The notes under the pieces are model-generated. The model was not told the DNA's origin. It saw nothing but the letters and a program-made list of their open reading frames with translations, and made no database searches. A stretch of DNA of 64,000 bases from Acrocarpospora pleiomorpha (lineage in GTDB: Bacteria > Actinomycetota > Actinomycetes > Streptosporangiales > Streptosporangiaceae): contig NZ_BLAF01000041.1 in assembly GCF_009687885.1 (NCBI RefSeq), forward strand, positions 1 to 64,000. Direction: 5' to 3'. The translations under genes and the position numbers were made by a program. This document shows, in pieces, positions 37,272-46,050 of this stretch. Numbering within the stretch: the first letter of the stretch is position 1; the number at the start of each line of letters is the position of its first letter.

Positions 37272-38264
37272 TCAGCTCGCGGGGGCGAAGTCGGGGGCGT
37301 TGTCGATGTCGCCGGTCTCGCCCGCGCGGGCGGCGCGGCGGCCGTAGACGATCACGTAGCTCAGGAACGCGGCCTCGGCGAGCACGCCGATGCCGATCCT
37401 GGCCCAGGTGGGCAGCGGGGACGGGGTCACCAGCGCCTCGATCAGACCGGCCACGAGCAGCACCGCGAACAGGCCGATGACCAGGGTCATCACCGCGCGG
37501 CCCTGCTCGGCCAGGGCCTGGCTCCGCGGGCGGGGCCCCGGTGAGACCACCGTCCAGCCGACCCGCATACCGGCCGCCGCCGCCAGCAGGACGGCGGTGA
37601 GTTCCAGCAGGCCGTGGGGGGTGATCAGGCCGAAGAAGACGTCGCCGCGCCCCGCGTCGATCATCAGGCCGCCGGTCACGCCCACGTTGGCGGCGTTGGT
37701 GTACAGGATCTGCGGGATGGGCAGGCCCATGACGGCGGCCGAGATGATGCACTGCGCGGCCACCCAGGCGTTGTTCAGCCAGACGTGGGTGGCGAACGAA
37801 CCGGCCGGGTTCTCGCTGTAGTAGTTCGCGAAGTCGTGCTCGACCAGCTGCTTGATCTCCTCCGGGGTGCCGACCGCGGCGCGCACCTCCGGATTGCCGG
37901 ACACCCAGGCCGCGAACAGCACCGCGACCGCGGTGAACACCACCGCCGTCCCCAGCCACCACCGCCACGTCCGGTACGTCACGACGGGGAACGACACCGT
38001 CCAGAACTTCACGAACTCCCGCCACGCGGGCGCGTGCGCGCCGGTCACCACCGCGCGGGCCCGGGCCACCAGCGCCGACAGCCGTCCGATCAACATCGGG
38101 TCCCGGGACCCCGACCGCACGATGGACAGATGGGTGGCGACCCGCTGGTAGAGATCGACCAGCTCGTCGATCTCCGCGCCGTCCAGCTCGCGCCGCCGCT
38201 GCACCAGCCGCTCCAGCCGGTTCCAGGTGGGCTGGTGGGCGGTTACGAATGCGTCGATGTCCAC
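37272..38264 (-). CDS. Stage II sporulation protein M-like membrane protein
   Basis: 330 residues from GTG 38264. A soluble N-terminal helical part (MDIDAFVTAHQPTWNRLERL) is followed by about five transmembrane segments, including the SpoIIM-type region FFGLITPHGLLELTAVLLAAAAGMRVGW. Actinobacterial members are found paired with RDD, MoxR and DUF58 genes, as here. In Bacillus SpoIIM takes part in engulfment; the role here may be envelope remodelling. Only 27 bp separate its start from the divergent RDD gene. Confidence 0.87.
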   Translation of the reverse strand: MDIDAFVTAHQPTWNRLERLVQRRRELDGAEIDELVDLYQRVATHLSIVRSGSRDPMLIGRLSALVARARAVVTGAHAPAWREFVKFWTVSFPVVTYRTWRWWLGTAVVFTAVAVLFAAWVSGNPEVRAAVGTPEEIKQLVEHDFANYYSENPAGSFATHVWLNNAWVAAQCIISAAVMGLPIPQILYTNAANVGVTGGLMIDAGRGDVFFGLITPHGLLELTAVLLAAAAGMRVGWTVVSPGPRPRSQALAEQGRAVMTLVIGLFAVLLVAGLIEALVTPSPLPTWARIGIGVLAEAAFLSYVIVYGRRAARAGETGDIDNAPDFAPAS

Positions 38265-38291
38265 AATGTGGAGCCTAGTAGGGTTCGGGAT

Positions 38292-39284
38292 GTGTCCGAA
38301 GTTGTGACCGGCGACGCCGTCGTCGTCGACGTTCAGATCGCCCAGCTGCCGATCCGGGCCGGGGCGCGTCTCATCGACGCGGCCATCCAGGCGGTGCTGC
38401 TGGTGGGGGCCGCCGTCCTGCTCGGCTTCCTCTGGGGCGACACCGGGTTCGACGACTCGATCATGAACGCGGTCGTCATCCTGTTCCTGGTGCTGCTCCT
38501 GGTCGGCTACCCGCTGATCTTCGAGTCGCTGACGCTGGGGCGCACGCCGGGGAAGATGGCCTTGGGCCTGCGGGTGGTGTCCGACGACGGCGGGCCGCAG
38601 CGGTTCCGGCAGGCGATGTTCCGCGCGCTGTCCGGCACGGTGGAGATCTTCGCGTTCGGCGCCGCGCCCGCGGTGATCTGCTCGCTGCTGAATCCCCGGG
38701 GGAAGCGGCTCGGCGACCTCTTCGCCGGGACCATCGTGATCGCCGAGCGCGGGCCGCGGCGGGACGGGCCCGCGCCGGAGATGCCGCCGCCGCTGGCCGG
38801 GTGGGCGGCCACGCTGGAGCTGTCGCAGCTGACCGAGGAGGCGGCGGCGATGGCGCGGCAGTATCTGGCGCGGTGGCACCAGCTCACCGCGTTCGCGCAG
38901 TACGACATGGGGATGCGCATCGCGGCCCAGGTCGCGGCCGTGGTCTCCCCGCCGCCTCCGCCGGGCGTGCCGCCGCACGCGTACCTGGCCGCCGTCCTGG
39001 CCGAGCGCCGCCGCCGCGAGTCCGTACGGCTCGAGCAGGCCAGACAGGCGGTCACCCCGATGCCTCCCCCGATGTACCAGACGCCATATCCGACGCCGTT
39101 CACCGAGCCTTCCCAGGCCGCTTACCCGACTTATCCGGCTCACCAGGGCCATCCCGGTTATCCGGGCTATCAGCCCCCGCCCCCCGGAATGCCCCCGCCC
39201 CCATCGGGACCGCCGGTTCCGCTGCGGCCACCAGAGGAGGTCACGCCCGGGCCGACCCCGGGGGGATTCGCACCGCCCGTCTGA
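38292..39284 (+). CDS. RDD-family membrane protein with Pro/Tyr-rich tail
   Basis: 330 residues from GTG 38292. The RDD domain (about 18-140) has RAGARLIDAAIQAVLL (R and D of the name), two or three TM helices, and GRTPGKMALGLRVV plus NPRGKRLGDLFAGTIVI. After residue 150 there is a soluble helical part (LEQARQAVTPM). A disordered tail follows, rich in Pro, Tyr and Gly with near-repeats YPTYP, HPGYPGYQP. RDD proteins are putative transporters or channels. Context: partner of the SpoIIM-like and MoxR/DUF58 genes. Confidence 0.87.
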   Translation: MSEVVTGDAVVVDVQIAQLPIRAGARLIDAAIQAVLLVGAAVLLGFLWGDTGFDDSIMNAVVILFLVLLLVGYPLIFESLTLGRTPGKMALGLRVVSDDGGPQRFRQAMFRALSGTVEIFAFGAAPAVICSLLNPRGKRLGDLFAGTIVIAERGPRRDGPAPEMPPPLAGWAATLELSQLTEEAAAMARQYLARWHQLTAFAQYDMGMRIAAQVAAVVSPPPPPGVPPHAYLAAVLAERRRRESVRLEQARQAVTPMPPPMYQTPYPTPFTEPSQAAYPTYPAHQGHPGYPGYQPPPPGMPPPPSGPPVPLRPPEEVTPGPTPGGFAPPV

Positions 39285-39497
39285 GAACGGGATGTTTAGC
39301 CCCATATCGCTGGGTAGCTGTGACGATCGCAGGCAACGGGGCACGCCTGCAGTGGGGTTGGGCGGGTACAGCTGGCGCGAGAGGGAGAGACACGCCGGCC
39401 GTACCCGCCCGTTTCACGCCGCGCCCAGGTGACTGGCCGAAAATGAGCGAGGCGCGAGTCCTTGACTCGTGTCGTACCCGCGGATCCCGCGCGCGGA

Positions 39498-39527
39498 ACG
39501 GCCCCCGCCTTTCCGGGCGAGGGCCGT
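39498..39527. terminator. Hairpin between convergent RDD and LVIVD genes
   Basis: ACGGCCCCCGCC (39498-39509) and GGCGAGGGCCGT (39516-39527) pair over 12 bp with one mismatch around a 6-nt loop, just past the LVIVD stop codon. Confidence 0.72.
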
Positions 39528-39540
39528 CCCCATGGCTGAT

Positions 39541-40953
39541 CTACCAGTGCCCGTGGCCGTGGCCGCCGCGCTCCTTGTAGGTGTCCTGGGTCTGAACGTT
39601 GAAGATGTCGAACTTCACGTCCTTCGCACCCTTCGTGCGACGGTCGTTGATCTTCAGAACGTCGAATCCACGGCTGAACTCGGATCCGTAGATGTACCCG
39701 TTGTAGTAGTACGCCGACCAGTAGCCGTCGAACAGGGTGGCTCCCGGACCGCGCTCGAAGTAGCCGATCTCGTGCGGGTTGCTCGAGTCGCTGAAGTCCC
39801 AGATCGAGACCCCACCCTGGTACCAGGCCTGGACCATGATGTCGCGGCCGTCCACCGGGATCAGCGAGCCGTTGTGCGCCACACAGTTCTCCGTGTCCGC
39901 CTGGTGGCGGGAGATCTTGTAGTAGCTCTTGAAGGTCATCTCCTTGCGCCGGGAGATGTCGAAGATGGCGTCCGCCCCGCGGTTCGGCCCGATGGCCTCA
40001 TTGCAGGTCGCGGCGCCGCCGCCGCCCAGCTCGTCGGTGAAGATGACCTTGTCGCCGCGGTTGTTGAAGGTCGCGGAGTGCCAGAACGCGAAGTTCTCGT
40101 CATCGCGTACGGTGTCCAGGACCCGCGGGGCTTCGGGATTCTTGATGTCCAGCAGGATGCCCTCACCCATGCACGCGCCGGCCGCGAGATCCTTGTCCGG
40201 GAACGCGGTGATGTCGTGGCACCCGCTCGTCGCCGAGGTCCCGTTCGGGTACGGCTGGCCGTCGCCGGGGTTGCCGCCGTCGGGGAACAGGTTGGGCGTG
40301 GCGACGACGGTCGCGTTCTGCGGGTCGCGCAGCGGGACCTTGATGATCGAGATCAGGTCATGCGGCGGCTGGCAGTCCGGGAACGACGCCGACGGGCTGT
40401 AGGAGGAGATGTACAGGTAGACGCTCCTGCGGTCCTTGCCAGGAACGAGCGTGTGGGTGTGCGAACCGCAGTTGGTCTCGATCGACTTGACGTAGCGCGG
40501 GTTGCGCTTGTCGCTGATGTCGAAGACCCGGATGCCCTCCCACGACGCCTTGTTCGCGGCCGACTGGGCCACGCTGGTGCAGGAGTCGTCGCTGCGGGAG
40601 GAGTCGACAGAACCGAACAGCAGGTTCCCGTAGACGGAGACGTCCATCTGCGACCCAGGACACAGCACCGAACTGACCAGCTTCGGCTTCTTCGGGTGCT
40701 TGATGTCGTAGATGGTAAATCCGCCATAGTTACCGACGTACGCATAGTCGCCCTGGAAGGCGATGTCGGTGTTGATCGTGGTGAGCAGGGGATCGGGTCG
40801 CGGCAGGTTGGCGACGTGTTCGACGTTATCGCTCATGTCGATAGCGCCTGGGGGAAGGATGTCAGCGGCCTGAGCCGGCGTCGTCGAGAGCACTAACGCT
40901 CCAGCGGCACCAAACACGGCGAGCAGACGCCCCGCCCTGCGGAGGGGGGACAT
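39541..40953 (-). CDS. Secreted LVIVD-repeat beta-propeller-like protein
   Basis: About 470 residues from ATG 40953, with GGAGG eight bases upstream. The Sec signal peptide (about 1-29) ends STTPAQA-AD. The mature protein carries LVIVD-type repeats: YAYVGNYGGFTIYDIKHPKKPKL, GIRVFDISDKRNPRYV and GVSIWDFSDSSNPHEI, each about 40-60 residues apart, consistent with a propeller. Several cysteines (CPGSQ, DDSCTS, ETNCGSHTH) could form disulphides. The C-terminus is GGHGHGHW, possibly metal-binding. LVIVD proteins are often neighbours of DUF305 lipoproteins, as here, but no function is established. Confidence 0.85.
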   Translation of the reverse strand: MSPLRRAGRLLAVFGAAGALVLSTTPAQAADILPPGAIDMSDNVEHVANLPRPDPLLTTINTDIAFQGDYAYVGNYGGFTIYDIKHPKKPKLVSSVLCPGSQMDVSVYGNLLFGSVDSSRSDDSCTSVAQSAANKASWEGIRVFDISDKRNPRYVKSIETNCGSHTHTLVPGKDRRSVYLYISSYSPSASFPDCQPPHDLISIIKVPLRDPQNATVVATPNLFPDGGNPGDGQPYPNGTSATSGCHDITAFPDKDLAAGACMGEGILLDIKNPEAPRVLDTVRDDENFAFWHSATFNNRGDKVIFTDELGGGGAATCNEAIGPNRGADAIFDISRRKEMTFKSYYKISRHQADTENCVAHNGSLIPVDGRDIMVQAWYQGGVSIWDFSDSSNPHEIGYFERGPGATLFDGYWSAYYYNGYIYGSEFSRGFDVLKINDRRTKGAKDVKFDIFNVQTQDTYKERGGHGHGHW

Positions 40954-41030
40954 TGAGGGAACCTCCGGGTAAAAAGGATGCAAACACCCTGATCGTTTCT
41001 TTACCGGAGCTGTCAGGCAAGCCGTCAGGA

Positions 41031-41071
41031 TGTCACAAATAACTGACGATCTGTCTCCTTTACTGTCACAA
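41031..41071. promoter_or_regulatory. Direct repeats TGTCACAA between the LVIVD and DUF305 genes
   Basis: TGTCACAA occurs at 41031-41038 and 41064-41071, 33 bp apart, in the divergent promoter region. It resembles the GTCACA core of MtrA direct-repeat sites reported in mycobacteria. Regulatory function is inferred. Confidence 0.4.
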
Positions 41072-41115
41072 CCCCCGGGCCATAGGTTCCAGGGAAACAC
41101 CGAGAAGGGGGACGA

Positions 41116-41742
41116 GTGCGCACCAGAGCTCTCATGATCAGCCTGGCGGCCACCGCACTCCTATCCGCCTGCTCATCCCCCGCCGATCCGCCCAACGTCA
41201 TCACCGACGCCCCGGTCATCGTCCCCGGCAAACCGGGCGAGGTCGCCGCCACCCTCACCCCCGGCCAGACCTTCGCCCCCCTCCCCTCCCCCACGATCAA
41301 CGCCACCGACGTCCGCTACGTCCAGGACATGATCGTCCACCACCGCCAGGCCCTGGAGATGGCCGCGCTGGCCCCCGACCGCGCCCAGTCCCCCCGCCTG
41401 AAGTCCCTGGCCGACCGCATCTACGACGCCCAGGGCCCCGAAATCCAGACCATGACCACCTGGCTCGAAGAAGAGGGCCTCCGCGAGCCCGACCACCACG
41501 CCGACCACTCCACGATGCCCGGCATGGCCACCCCCGCCCAGCTCACCGACCTCCGCAACGCCAAGGGCGAACCCTTCGACACCCTCTTCGTCACCCTGAT
41601 GATCGCCCACCACAAGGGCGCCATCACCATGGCCGAAACCCAGTTGATCAACGGCTCCCACGACCGCGTCCTCACCTGGGCCCAGGACGTCGTCGCCGAA
41701 CAGAGCGCCGAAATCACCCGCCTCCAACGCCTACTCGGCTAG
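41116..41742 (+). CDS. DUF305-domain lipoprotein
   Basis: 208 residues. A lipoprotein signal with lipobox LSAC (Cys19) is followed by a Pro/Thr-rich linker. The DUF305 domain (about 65-205) carries two metal-ligand-like motifs, DMIVHHRQALEMA and LMIAHHKGAITMAETQL, plus HHADHSTMPGM. DUF305 is a four-helix, ferritin-like fold, often copper-associated. Divergent from the secreted LVIVD gene with His-rich tail; both may act on the cell surface in metal handling, an inference. Start GTG 41116 follows GAGAAGGGGGACGA. Confidence 0.88.
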   Translation: MRTRALMISLAATALLSACSSPADPPNVITDAPVIVPGKPGEVAATLTPGQTFAPLPSPTINATDVRYVQDMIVHHRQALEMAALAPDRAQSPRLKSLADRIYDAQGPEIQTMTTWLEEEGLREPDHHADHSTMPGMATPAQLTDLRNAKGEPFDTLFVTLMIAHHKGAITMAETQLINGSHDRVLTWAQDVVAEQSAEITRLQRLLG

Positions 41743-41745
41743 CCC

Positions 41746-41785
41746 CGCCGGCCGCTCCTCGCTTGGCGCAGAGGAGGCGCCGGCG
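41746..41785. terminator. Hairpin between convergent DUF305 and F420-oxidoreductase genes
   Basis: CGCCGGCCGCTCCTC (41746-41760) and GAGGAGGCGCCGGCG (41771-41785) pair with a small internal mismatch and a 10-nt loop, directly after the DUF305 stop and before the end of the next minus-strand gene. Confidence 0.75.
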
Positions 41786-41789
41786 AGGA

Positions 41790-42434
41790 TCACGGCACCA
41801 CCGACGGGACGCGCGGGATGGCTGCGTTGGGGTCGGAGCCGCCGAACGCCAGCCCGATCACGAAACCCGCGACCTCCTCCAGTTGGCGGGCACGATCCAG
41901 CGACCCCAGCACGGCCGGCACCCCGCCGACATCACGCACGAGCGCGCCGACGACCTCCAGCGCCGCCGGATCGTCGCCGCATATCGCCACCGTCGCGGGC
42001 TCACCATCGCCTGGCGATCTGGTCCACATCTCCGCGGGAAAGAGATGGAAGGCTTTGACGACATGAGCTCCCGGAGACAGCTTGGCGATCCGCTCCGCCA
42101 TCGCCTCCCCGGGGCCGGTGACCAGCACACCGACACCATGTTCGACGGCGTTCGTGGGATCGATCAACGCCGTCCCCGCCAGCAGGCCCTCGCCCGCGCC
42201 CGCGCTTCCCAGCATGTCCTCGACGCCTTCCCACAACACGGCGAGCAACACCGCATCGCGCCCGGTGACCGCCTCACGGGCCGTGACAGCACGCGCCCCT
42301 CCCCCCAGCCGCTCCGCGAGCTCCCGCGCCTTGGCCTGCGACCGCCCGGCGACCACCAGCTCATGCCCCGCCCGCACCCAGCCCGCACCCAGTCCCGCCG
42401 CCAGCGTTCCCGTTCCCAGGATCCCGATTCGCAT
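41790..42434 (-). CDS. NADPH:F420 oxidoreductase-like Rossmann protein
   Basis: 214 residues. The N-terminal dinucleotide-binding fold starts MRIGILGTGTLAAGLGAGW, a GxGxxxxG loop. VVAGRSQAK, with Arg/Ser positions suited to NADP, follows. VVKAFHLFPAEMW and FVIGLAFGGSDP near the end match the Fno/F420-dependent NADP reductase family. It could interconvert F420 and NADPH pools; the strain also encodes cofD in this window. It is divergent from an HxlR regulator and shares with it a palindrome at 42490-42503. Confidence 0.82.
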   Translation of the reverse strand: MRIGILGTGTLAAGLGAGWVRAGHELVVAGRSQAKARELAERLGGGARAVTAREAVTGRDAVLLAVLWEGVEDMLGSAGAGEGLLAGTALIDPTNAVEHGVGVLVTGPGEAMAERIAKLSPGAHVVKAFHLFPAEMWTRSPGDGEPATVAICGDDPAALEVVGALVRDVGGVPAVLGSLDRARQLEEVAGFVIGLAFGGSDPNAAIPRVPSVVP

Positions 42435-42489
42435 GGTCTTCCCCTCTCTCTCGGCACTCGCCTGGCCGCTACGGTAGAGAAGGCGTTAC

Positions 42490-42503
42490 GCACCAATCGG
42501 TGC
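42490..42503. promoter_or_regulatory. Palindrome GCACC-AATC-GGTGC in the HxlR divergent promoter
   Basis: Arms at 42490-42494 and 42499-42503 around a 4-bp spacer, between the F420-oxidoreductase and HxlR genes. HxlR-type regulators commonly repress a divergent reductase through a dyad of this kind; inferred. Confidence 0.5.
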
Positions 42504-42532
42504 ATGTCAACCGCGCGACAATGGCCAACAAG

Positions 42533-42907
42533 ATGAGTGATCACTGCTACGACCTGGTCGCCGACTGCCGCCTGCGCGCGGCCACCGACCTCTTCGCCCA
42601 CACCTGGGACCCCGTCGTCCTCGCAGCCCTCCGCCCAGGCCCACGCCGCCGCCGCGAACTACGCGCCGCGATCGGCGGCATCAGCGACAAGGTCCTCACC
42701 GAGGCCCTGCACCGCCTCCTCGCCAACGGCCTGCTCACCCGCCACGCCCACGCCGAGTCCCCACCCCGCGTCGAGTACGACCTGACCAGCCTGGGCCAGA
42801 GCCTGGTCGACGGCCCGATGCAGGCCCTCGCACGCTGGACGATCGAACACGGCGACGAACTTTTCGACGCCCAGGAAAGCGCGGGAGGTTTACGACAAAC
42901 TAGGTGA
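42533..42907 (+). CDS. HxlR-family winged-helix regulator
   Basis: 124 residues. CYDLVADCRLRAATDLFAHTW is the family opening; Cys5 and Cys11 are candidates for redox sensing. The winged helix has WDPVVLAALRPGPRRRRELRAAIGGISDKVLTEALHRLL and wing VEYDLTSLGQSLV. HxlR proteins respond to electrophiles or redox stress and typically control a neighbouring oxidoreductase, as here. ATG 42533 was chosen, with ATG 42521 possible; neither has a clear ribosome site, so the transcript may be leaderless. The 3' end overlaps the convergent transporter by eight bases. Confidence 0.88.
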   Translation: MSDHCYDLVADCRLRAATDLFAHTWDPVVLAALRPGPRRRRELRAAIGGISDKVLTEALHRLLANGLLTRHAHAESPPRVEYDLTSLGQSLVDGPMQALARWTIEHGDELFDAQESAGGLRQTR

Positions 42908-44186
42908 AATAGCGCAGCCAGACGTACACCCAGGCCATCAGCGTGCTCAGGATGGTTACCAAGATGCCGTACTTGGTGAATTGCCAGAAGCTGATGCGGT
43001 GGCCGGCTCGGGCAGCGATGCCGAGGGCGACGACGTTGGCGCTGGCCGCGACCGCGGTGCCGTTGCCGCCGAAGTCGGCGCCTAGGGCGAAGGCCCACCA
43101 CAGGGCCTGGCCGGTCTGCGGGTCGGGGGTTTGCGCGACCATTCCTTCGACGATGGGCGCCATCGTGGCGACGTACGGGATGTTGTCGAAGAAGGCGCCC
43201 AGCACGCTGGAGCCGAACAGCAGGCTCGTGGCCGCGACGAAGTAGTTGTCGCCGAGCGCGTCGATGGCCCAGGTGCCGATCGTGGCGATGACGCCGGTGT
43301 GCACCAGGCCCGCGACCATCACGAACAGGCCCATGAAGAAGACCAGAGTGGGCCATTCGACCTCGCTCAGGACATCCGAGGTGTCGACGCGGGACACCAG
43401 CAGCATCACGCCGGCACCCACCAGGGCGACGATCGAGGGTTCCAGGTGCAGGACGGCGTGCAGGCCGAATCCGACGACGACGCCGGCGAGCACGATCAGG
43501 CAGCGGATCAGCAGGCGCGGGTCCGTGATGGCCCGGCGTTCCTGCAGCGCCATCACCGACGCCACATGCTCGGGGTTGTACTGGAACGACTTGCGGAACA
43601 GCACCCGGGTGAACAGGACGAACACCACGAACACGACGACCACGATGGGCGCCATGTGGATGAGGAAGTCGTTGAACGTCAACCCGGCACGGCTGCCGAT
43701 GATGATGTTGGGCGGGTCGCCGATGAGCGTCGCGGCACCACCGATGTTGGAGGCGAGCACTTCGGCGATCAGGTACGGCTGCGCCGGGATGCGCAGCCGA
43801 TTGCAGACCACCACCGTGACCGGCGCGACGAGCATGATCGTGGTGACATTGTCGAGAATCGGCGAAGCGATCGCCGTGATGGCCATCAACATGACCATCA
43901 GCCGGTACGGCCTGCCCCTGGACTTCTTGGCCGCCCAGATGGCGAGGTAGTCGAACACCCCCGTCTGCTTGATGATCCCAACGATGATCATCATGCCGAA
44001 CAGCAGGAAGATGACGTTCCAGTCGATGCCCTCGTGCTCGGAGAAGAACACGTCCTTCCCGGGGATCAGCCCCAGCACGGCCATCGCCCCCGCGGCGATG
44101 AGGGCCGTCTTGACCTTGTCCGCCTTCTCGGTGGCGATGAAGAAGAACGCCACGCAGAAGATCCCAAGAGCGATGACGGCGCTCAT
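42900..44186 (-). CDS. SLC13/ArsB/NhaD-type ion transporter
   Basis: 428 residues with about 11-12 transmembrane segments. Motifs of the ion-transporter superfamily are visible: SPILDNVTTIMLVAPVTVV, ASNIGGAATLIGDPPNIIIGS and FDNIPYVATMAPIVE. These match NhaD/ArsB-like permeases of the CitM/SLC13 group. The substrate may be Na+/H+, arsenite or a dicarboxylate and cannot be fixed by sequence. The gene lies 182 bp downstream of a CBS-domain gene on the same strand; CBS proteins often sense nucleotides to gate such transporters. Confidence 0.88.
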   Translation of the reverse strand: MSAVIALGIFCVAFFFIATEKADKVKTALIAAGAMAVLGLIPGKDVFFSEHEGIDWNVIFLLFGMMIIVGIIKQTGVFDYLAIWAAKKSRGRPYRLMVMLMAITAIASPILDNVTTIMLVAPVTVVVCNRLRIPAQPYLIAEVLASNIGGAATLIGDPPNIIIGSRAGLTFNDFLIHMAPIVVVVFVVFVLFTRVLFRKSFQYNPEHVASVMALQERRAITDPRLLIRCLIVLAGVVVGFGLHAVLHLEPSIVALVGAGVMLLVSRVDTSDVLSEVEWPTLVFFMGLFVMVAGLVHTGVIATIGTWAIDALGDNYFVAATSLLFGSSVLGAFFDNIPYVATMAPIVEGMVAQTPDPQTGQALWWAFALGADFGGNGTAVAASANVVALGIAARAGHRISFWQFTKYGILVTILSTLMAWVYVWLRYFT

Positions 44187-44368
44187 CGGTCACGCCCCGG
44201 CGGTCCGGCCCGTCCGGTGCCCGAGAGCTGGGGCCAGGGCGGCCTGGGCGTGCGGGAAAGGGGCATGCGGGAGCGGTACACGGAAATCTCCTCCGGTCGA
44301 GGGCATACGGTCGCGTCAATGGCCGAGGAGAACTCAATGGCCGTGGAGAACGGCGGAACCGGGTTCGG

Positions 44369-44887
44369 TCAGTCTTCGAGGCCGGACAGCGCCAGATTGG
44401 TGAGCAGCCGCTCCAGGGTGATCGCCCCGACCAGCGCGCCGTCCCGGTCGACGACCGCCACCAGCGGGCTGTGCAGCCGGGCCATGAGGGCGGCCACCTC
44501 GAGCAGGTTCGCGCCCGCGGGCACGGTCACCGGCCTCGGCGGCTGGCGCGGCAGGCAGTCGCCCACCGTCAGCTCGGCCAGCTCCCGCCAGAACTGGTCG
44601 GCGTGCTCCTCGTCGATCGTCCGGGCCAGCCCGGGATCCTCCTGGTACGGCACGGGAACCGCCAGGCGCAGCACCTGGGTCCCCGGCAGCACGGCCCGGG
44701 GCCTGGCCTTGTCGTCCACGACGATCAGTCCCGGCAACCGGCCCAGCGCCATCACCCGGATGGCCTTCACGACCGGGTCGGCGGCGGTCACCGTCGGGAG
44801 GCTCACAGCGATGTCACGTGCTTGCATGGCATCATCCAGTGCGGTCGCGGCGTCGTCGCCGGGCTCGGTCGTACAGGTCATATCCAC
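44369..44887 (-). CDS. CBS-domain pair protein
   Basis: About 172 residues from GTG 44887, with GGAGG nine bases upstream; ATG 44881 is an alternative. Two CBS motifs are separated by a 40-residue linker: first [33 protein letters not shown], then [43 protein letters not shown] (about 20-62 and 118-165). CBS pairs bind adenine nucleotides. It precedes the ion transporter and probably regulates it. Divergent from the NarL-type kinase gene. Confidence 0.83.
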   Translation of the reverse strand: MDMTCTTEPGDDAATALDDAMQARDIAVSLPTVTAADPVVKAIRVMALGRLPGLIVVDDKARPRAVLPGTQVLRLAVPVPYQEDPGLARTIDEEHADQFWRELAELTVGDCLPRQPPRPVTVPAGANLLEVAALMARLHSPLVAVVDRDGALVGAITLERLLTNLALSGLED

Positions 44888-45039
44888 GTCGAAACGCCTC
44901 CGTTCCTGAAGCGATGGTGAATCGGGCCCCGATCCGACTTCAGTCTTCGTGAAGTCAGGGGCCGGCCACCATCGGTCCCAGCACCCATCTGTGCCGGGTA
45001 TGACATGCAGAGGGCCTGCGCAGATGGGAGGCAACCCGC

Positions 45040-46050
45040 ATGGACAGCGGGCTGCCGCGACGAAAGGCTGGTGATATGAGCGACCGGACCCCTGCCCAAG
45101 CGCTGTTCTGGCGGCTGTTCGTGATCAACGGGCTGGTGTTCGCGGCGGGAACGCTCGTGCTCGCTGTGTCCCCGGCCACGGTGTCCTCGCCGATCCTGCT
45201 GACCGAGGTGCCGGTCCTGACGGTCGGGCTGGCGCTGATCCTGGCCGCCAACGCGCTGCTGCTGCGTACGAGCCTGGCCCCGCTGGACGCGCTGGCCACG
45301 CTGATGCAGCGGGTGGACCTGCTGCGCACCGGGGACCGGATGGCCGACAGCGGCAACAGCGACCTCACCCACCTGATCCACACCTTCAACGCGATGCTCG
45401 ACCGGCTGGAGGCCGAACGCAGCGCGAGCAGCGCGCACGCTCTGGCCGCGCAGGAGGGGGAGCGGCAGCGCATCGCCCGCGAGCTGCACGACGAGATCGG
45501 CCAGAGCCTGACCGTGGTGCTGCTGGGCCTGAAGCGGGCGGTCGACCGCGCGCCCGACGACCTCCGCCCGGAGCTGCACGCCGCCCAGGAAACGGTCCGC
45601 GCCAGCCTGGACGAGGTACGGCAGGTCGCCCGCCGCCTCCGCCCCGGCGTCCTGGAAGATCTCGGGCTGCACAGCGCGATGAGCTCCCTGAGCAGCGACT
45701 TCTCGCAGGTCAGCGGCATCTCGGTGACCCGCGAGGTGGATGCCGACCTGCCCGCCCTCGGAGCGGACGCCGAACTCGTGCTCTACCGGATCGCCCAGGA
45801 GAGCCTCACCAACGTGGCCAGGCACGCCCACGCCACCCGGGTCGAGCTGTCCCTCACCGCGGACCCCGGCGCGGTGACGCTGCGCATCCGCGACAACGGG
45901 CGCGGCTGCGTACGCCAGGACGGCGCCGGAATCCGGGGCATGCGCGAACGCGCCCTGCTCATCCACGCCCGCCTGACGATCGACTCCCCACCGGGCGGTG
46001 GCACCGAGGTACGCCTGGTCATCCCCAACACGGTGGAGCGAAGCCGGTGA
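45040..46050 (+). CDS. NarL-family sensor histidine kinase
   Basis: 336 residues. Two TM helices (about 24-44 and 56-76) and a HAMP-like segment (about 76-128) precede HisKA_3 with phosphorylated His150 in [17 protein letters not shown]. HATPase_c follows with [14 protein letters not shown] and RDNGRG. It pairs with the response regulator immediately downstream (GTGA overlap). ATG 45040 has an excellent GGGAGG eight bases upstream; ATG 45076 is a second candidate. Signal unknown; the short external loop suggests membrane or intramembrane sensing. Confidence 0.9.
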   Translation: MDSGLPRRKAGDMSDRTPAQALFWRLFVINGLVFAAGTLVLAVSPATVSSPILLTEVPVLTVGLALILAANALLLRTSLAPLDALATLMQRVDLLRTGDRMADSGNSDLTHLIHTFNAMLDRLEAERSASSAHALAAQEGERQRIARELHDEIGQSLTVVLLGLKRAVDRAPDDLRPELHAAQETVRASLDEVRQVARRLRPGVLEDLGLHSAMSSLSSDFSQVSGISVTREVDADLPALGADAELVLYRIAQESLTNVARHAHATRVELSLTADPGAVTLRIRDNGRGCVRQDGAGIRGMRERALLIHARLTIDSPPGGGTEVRLVIPNTVERSR

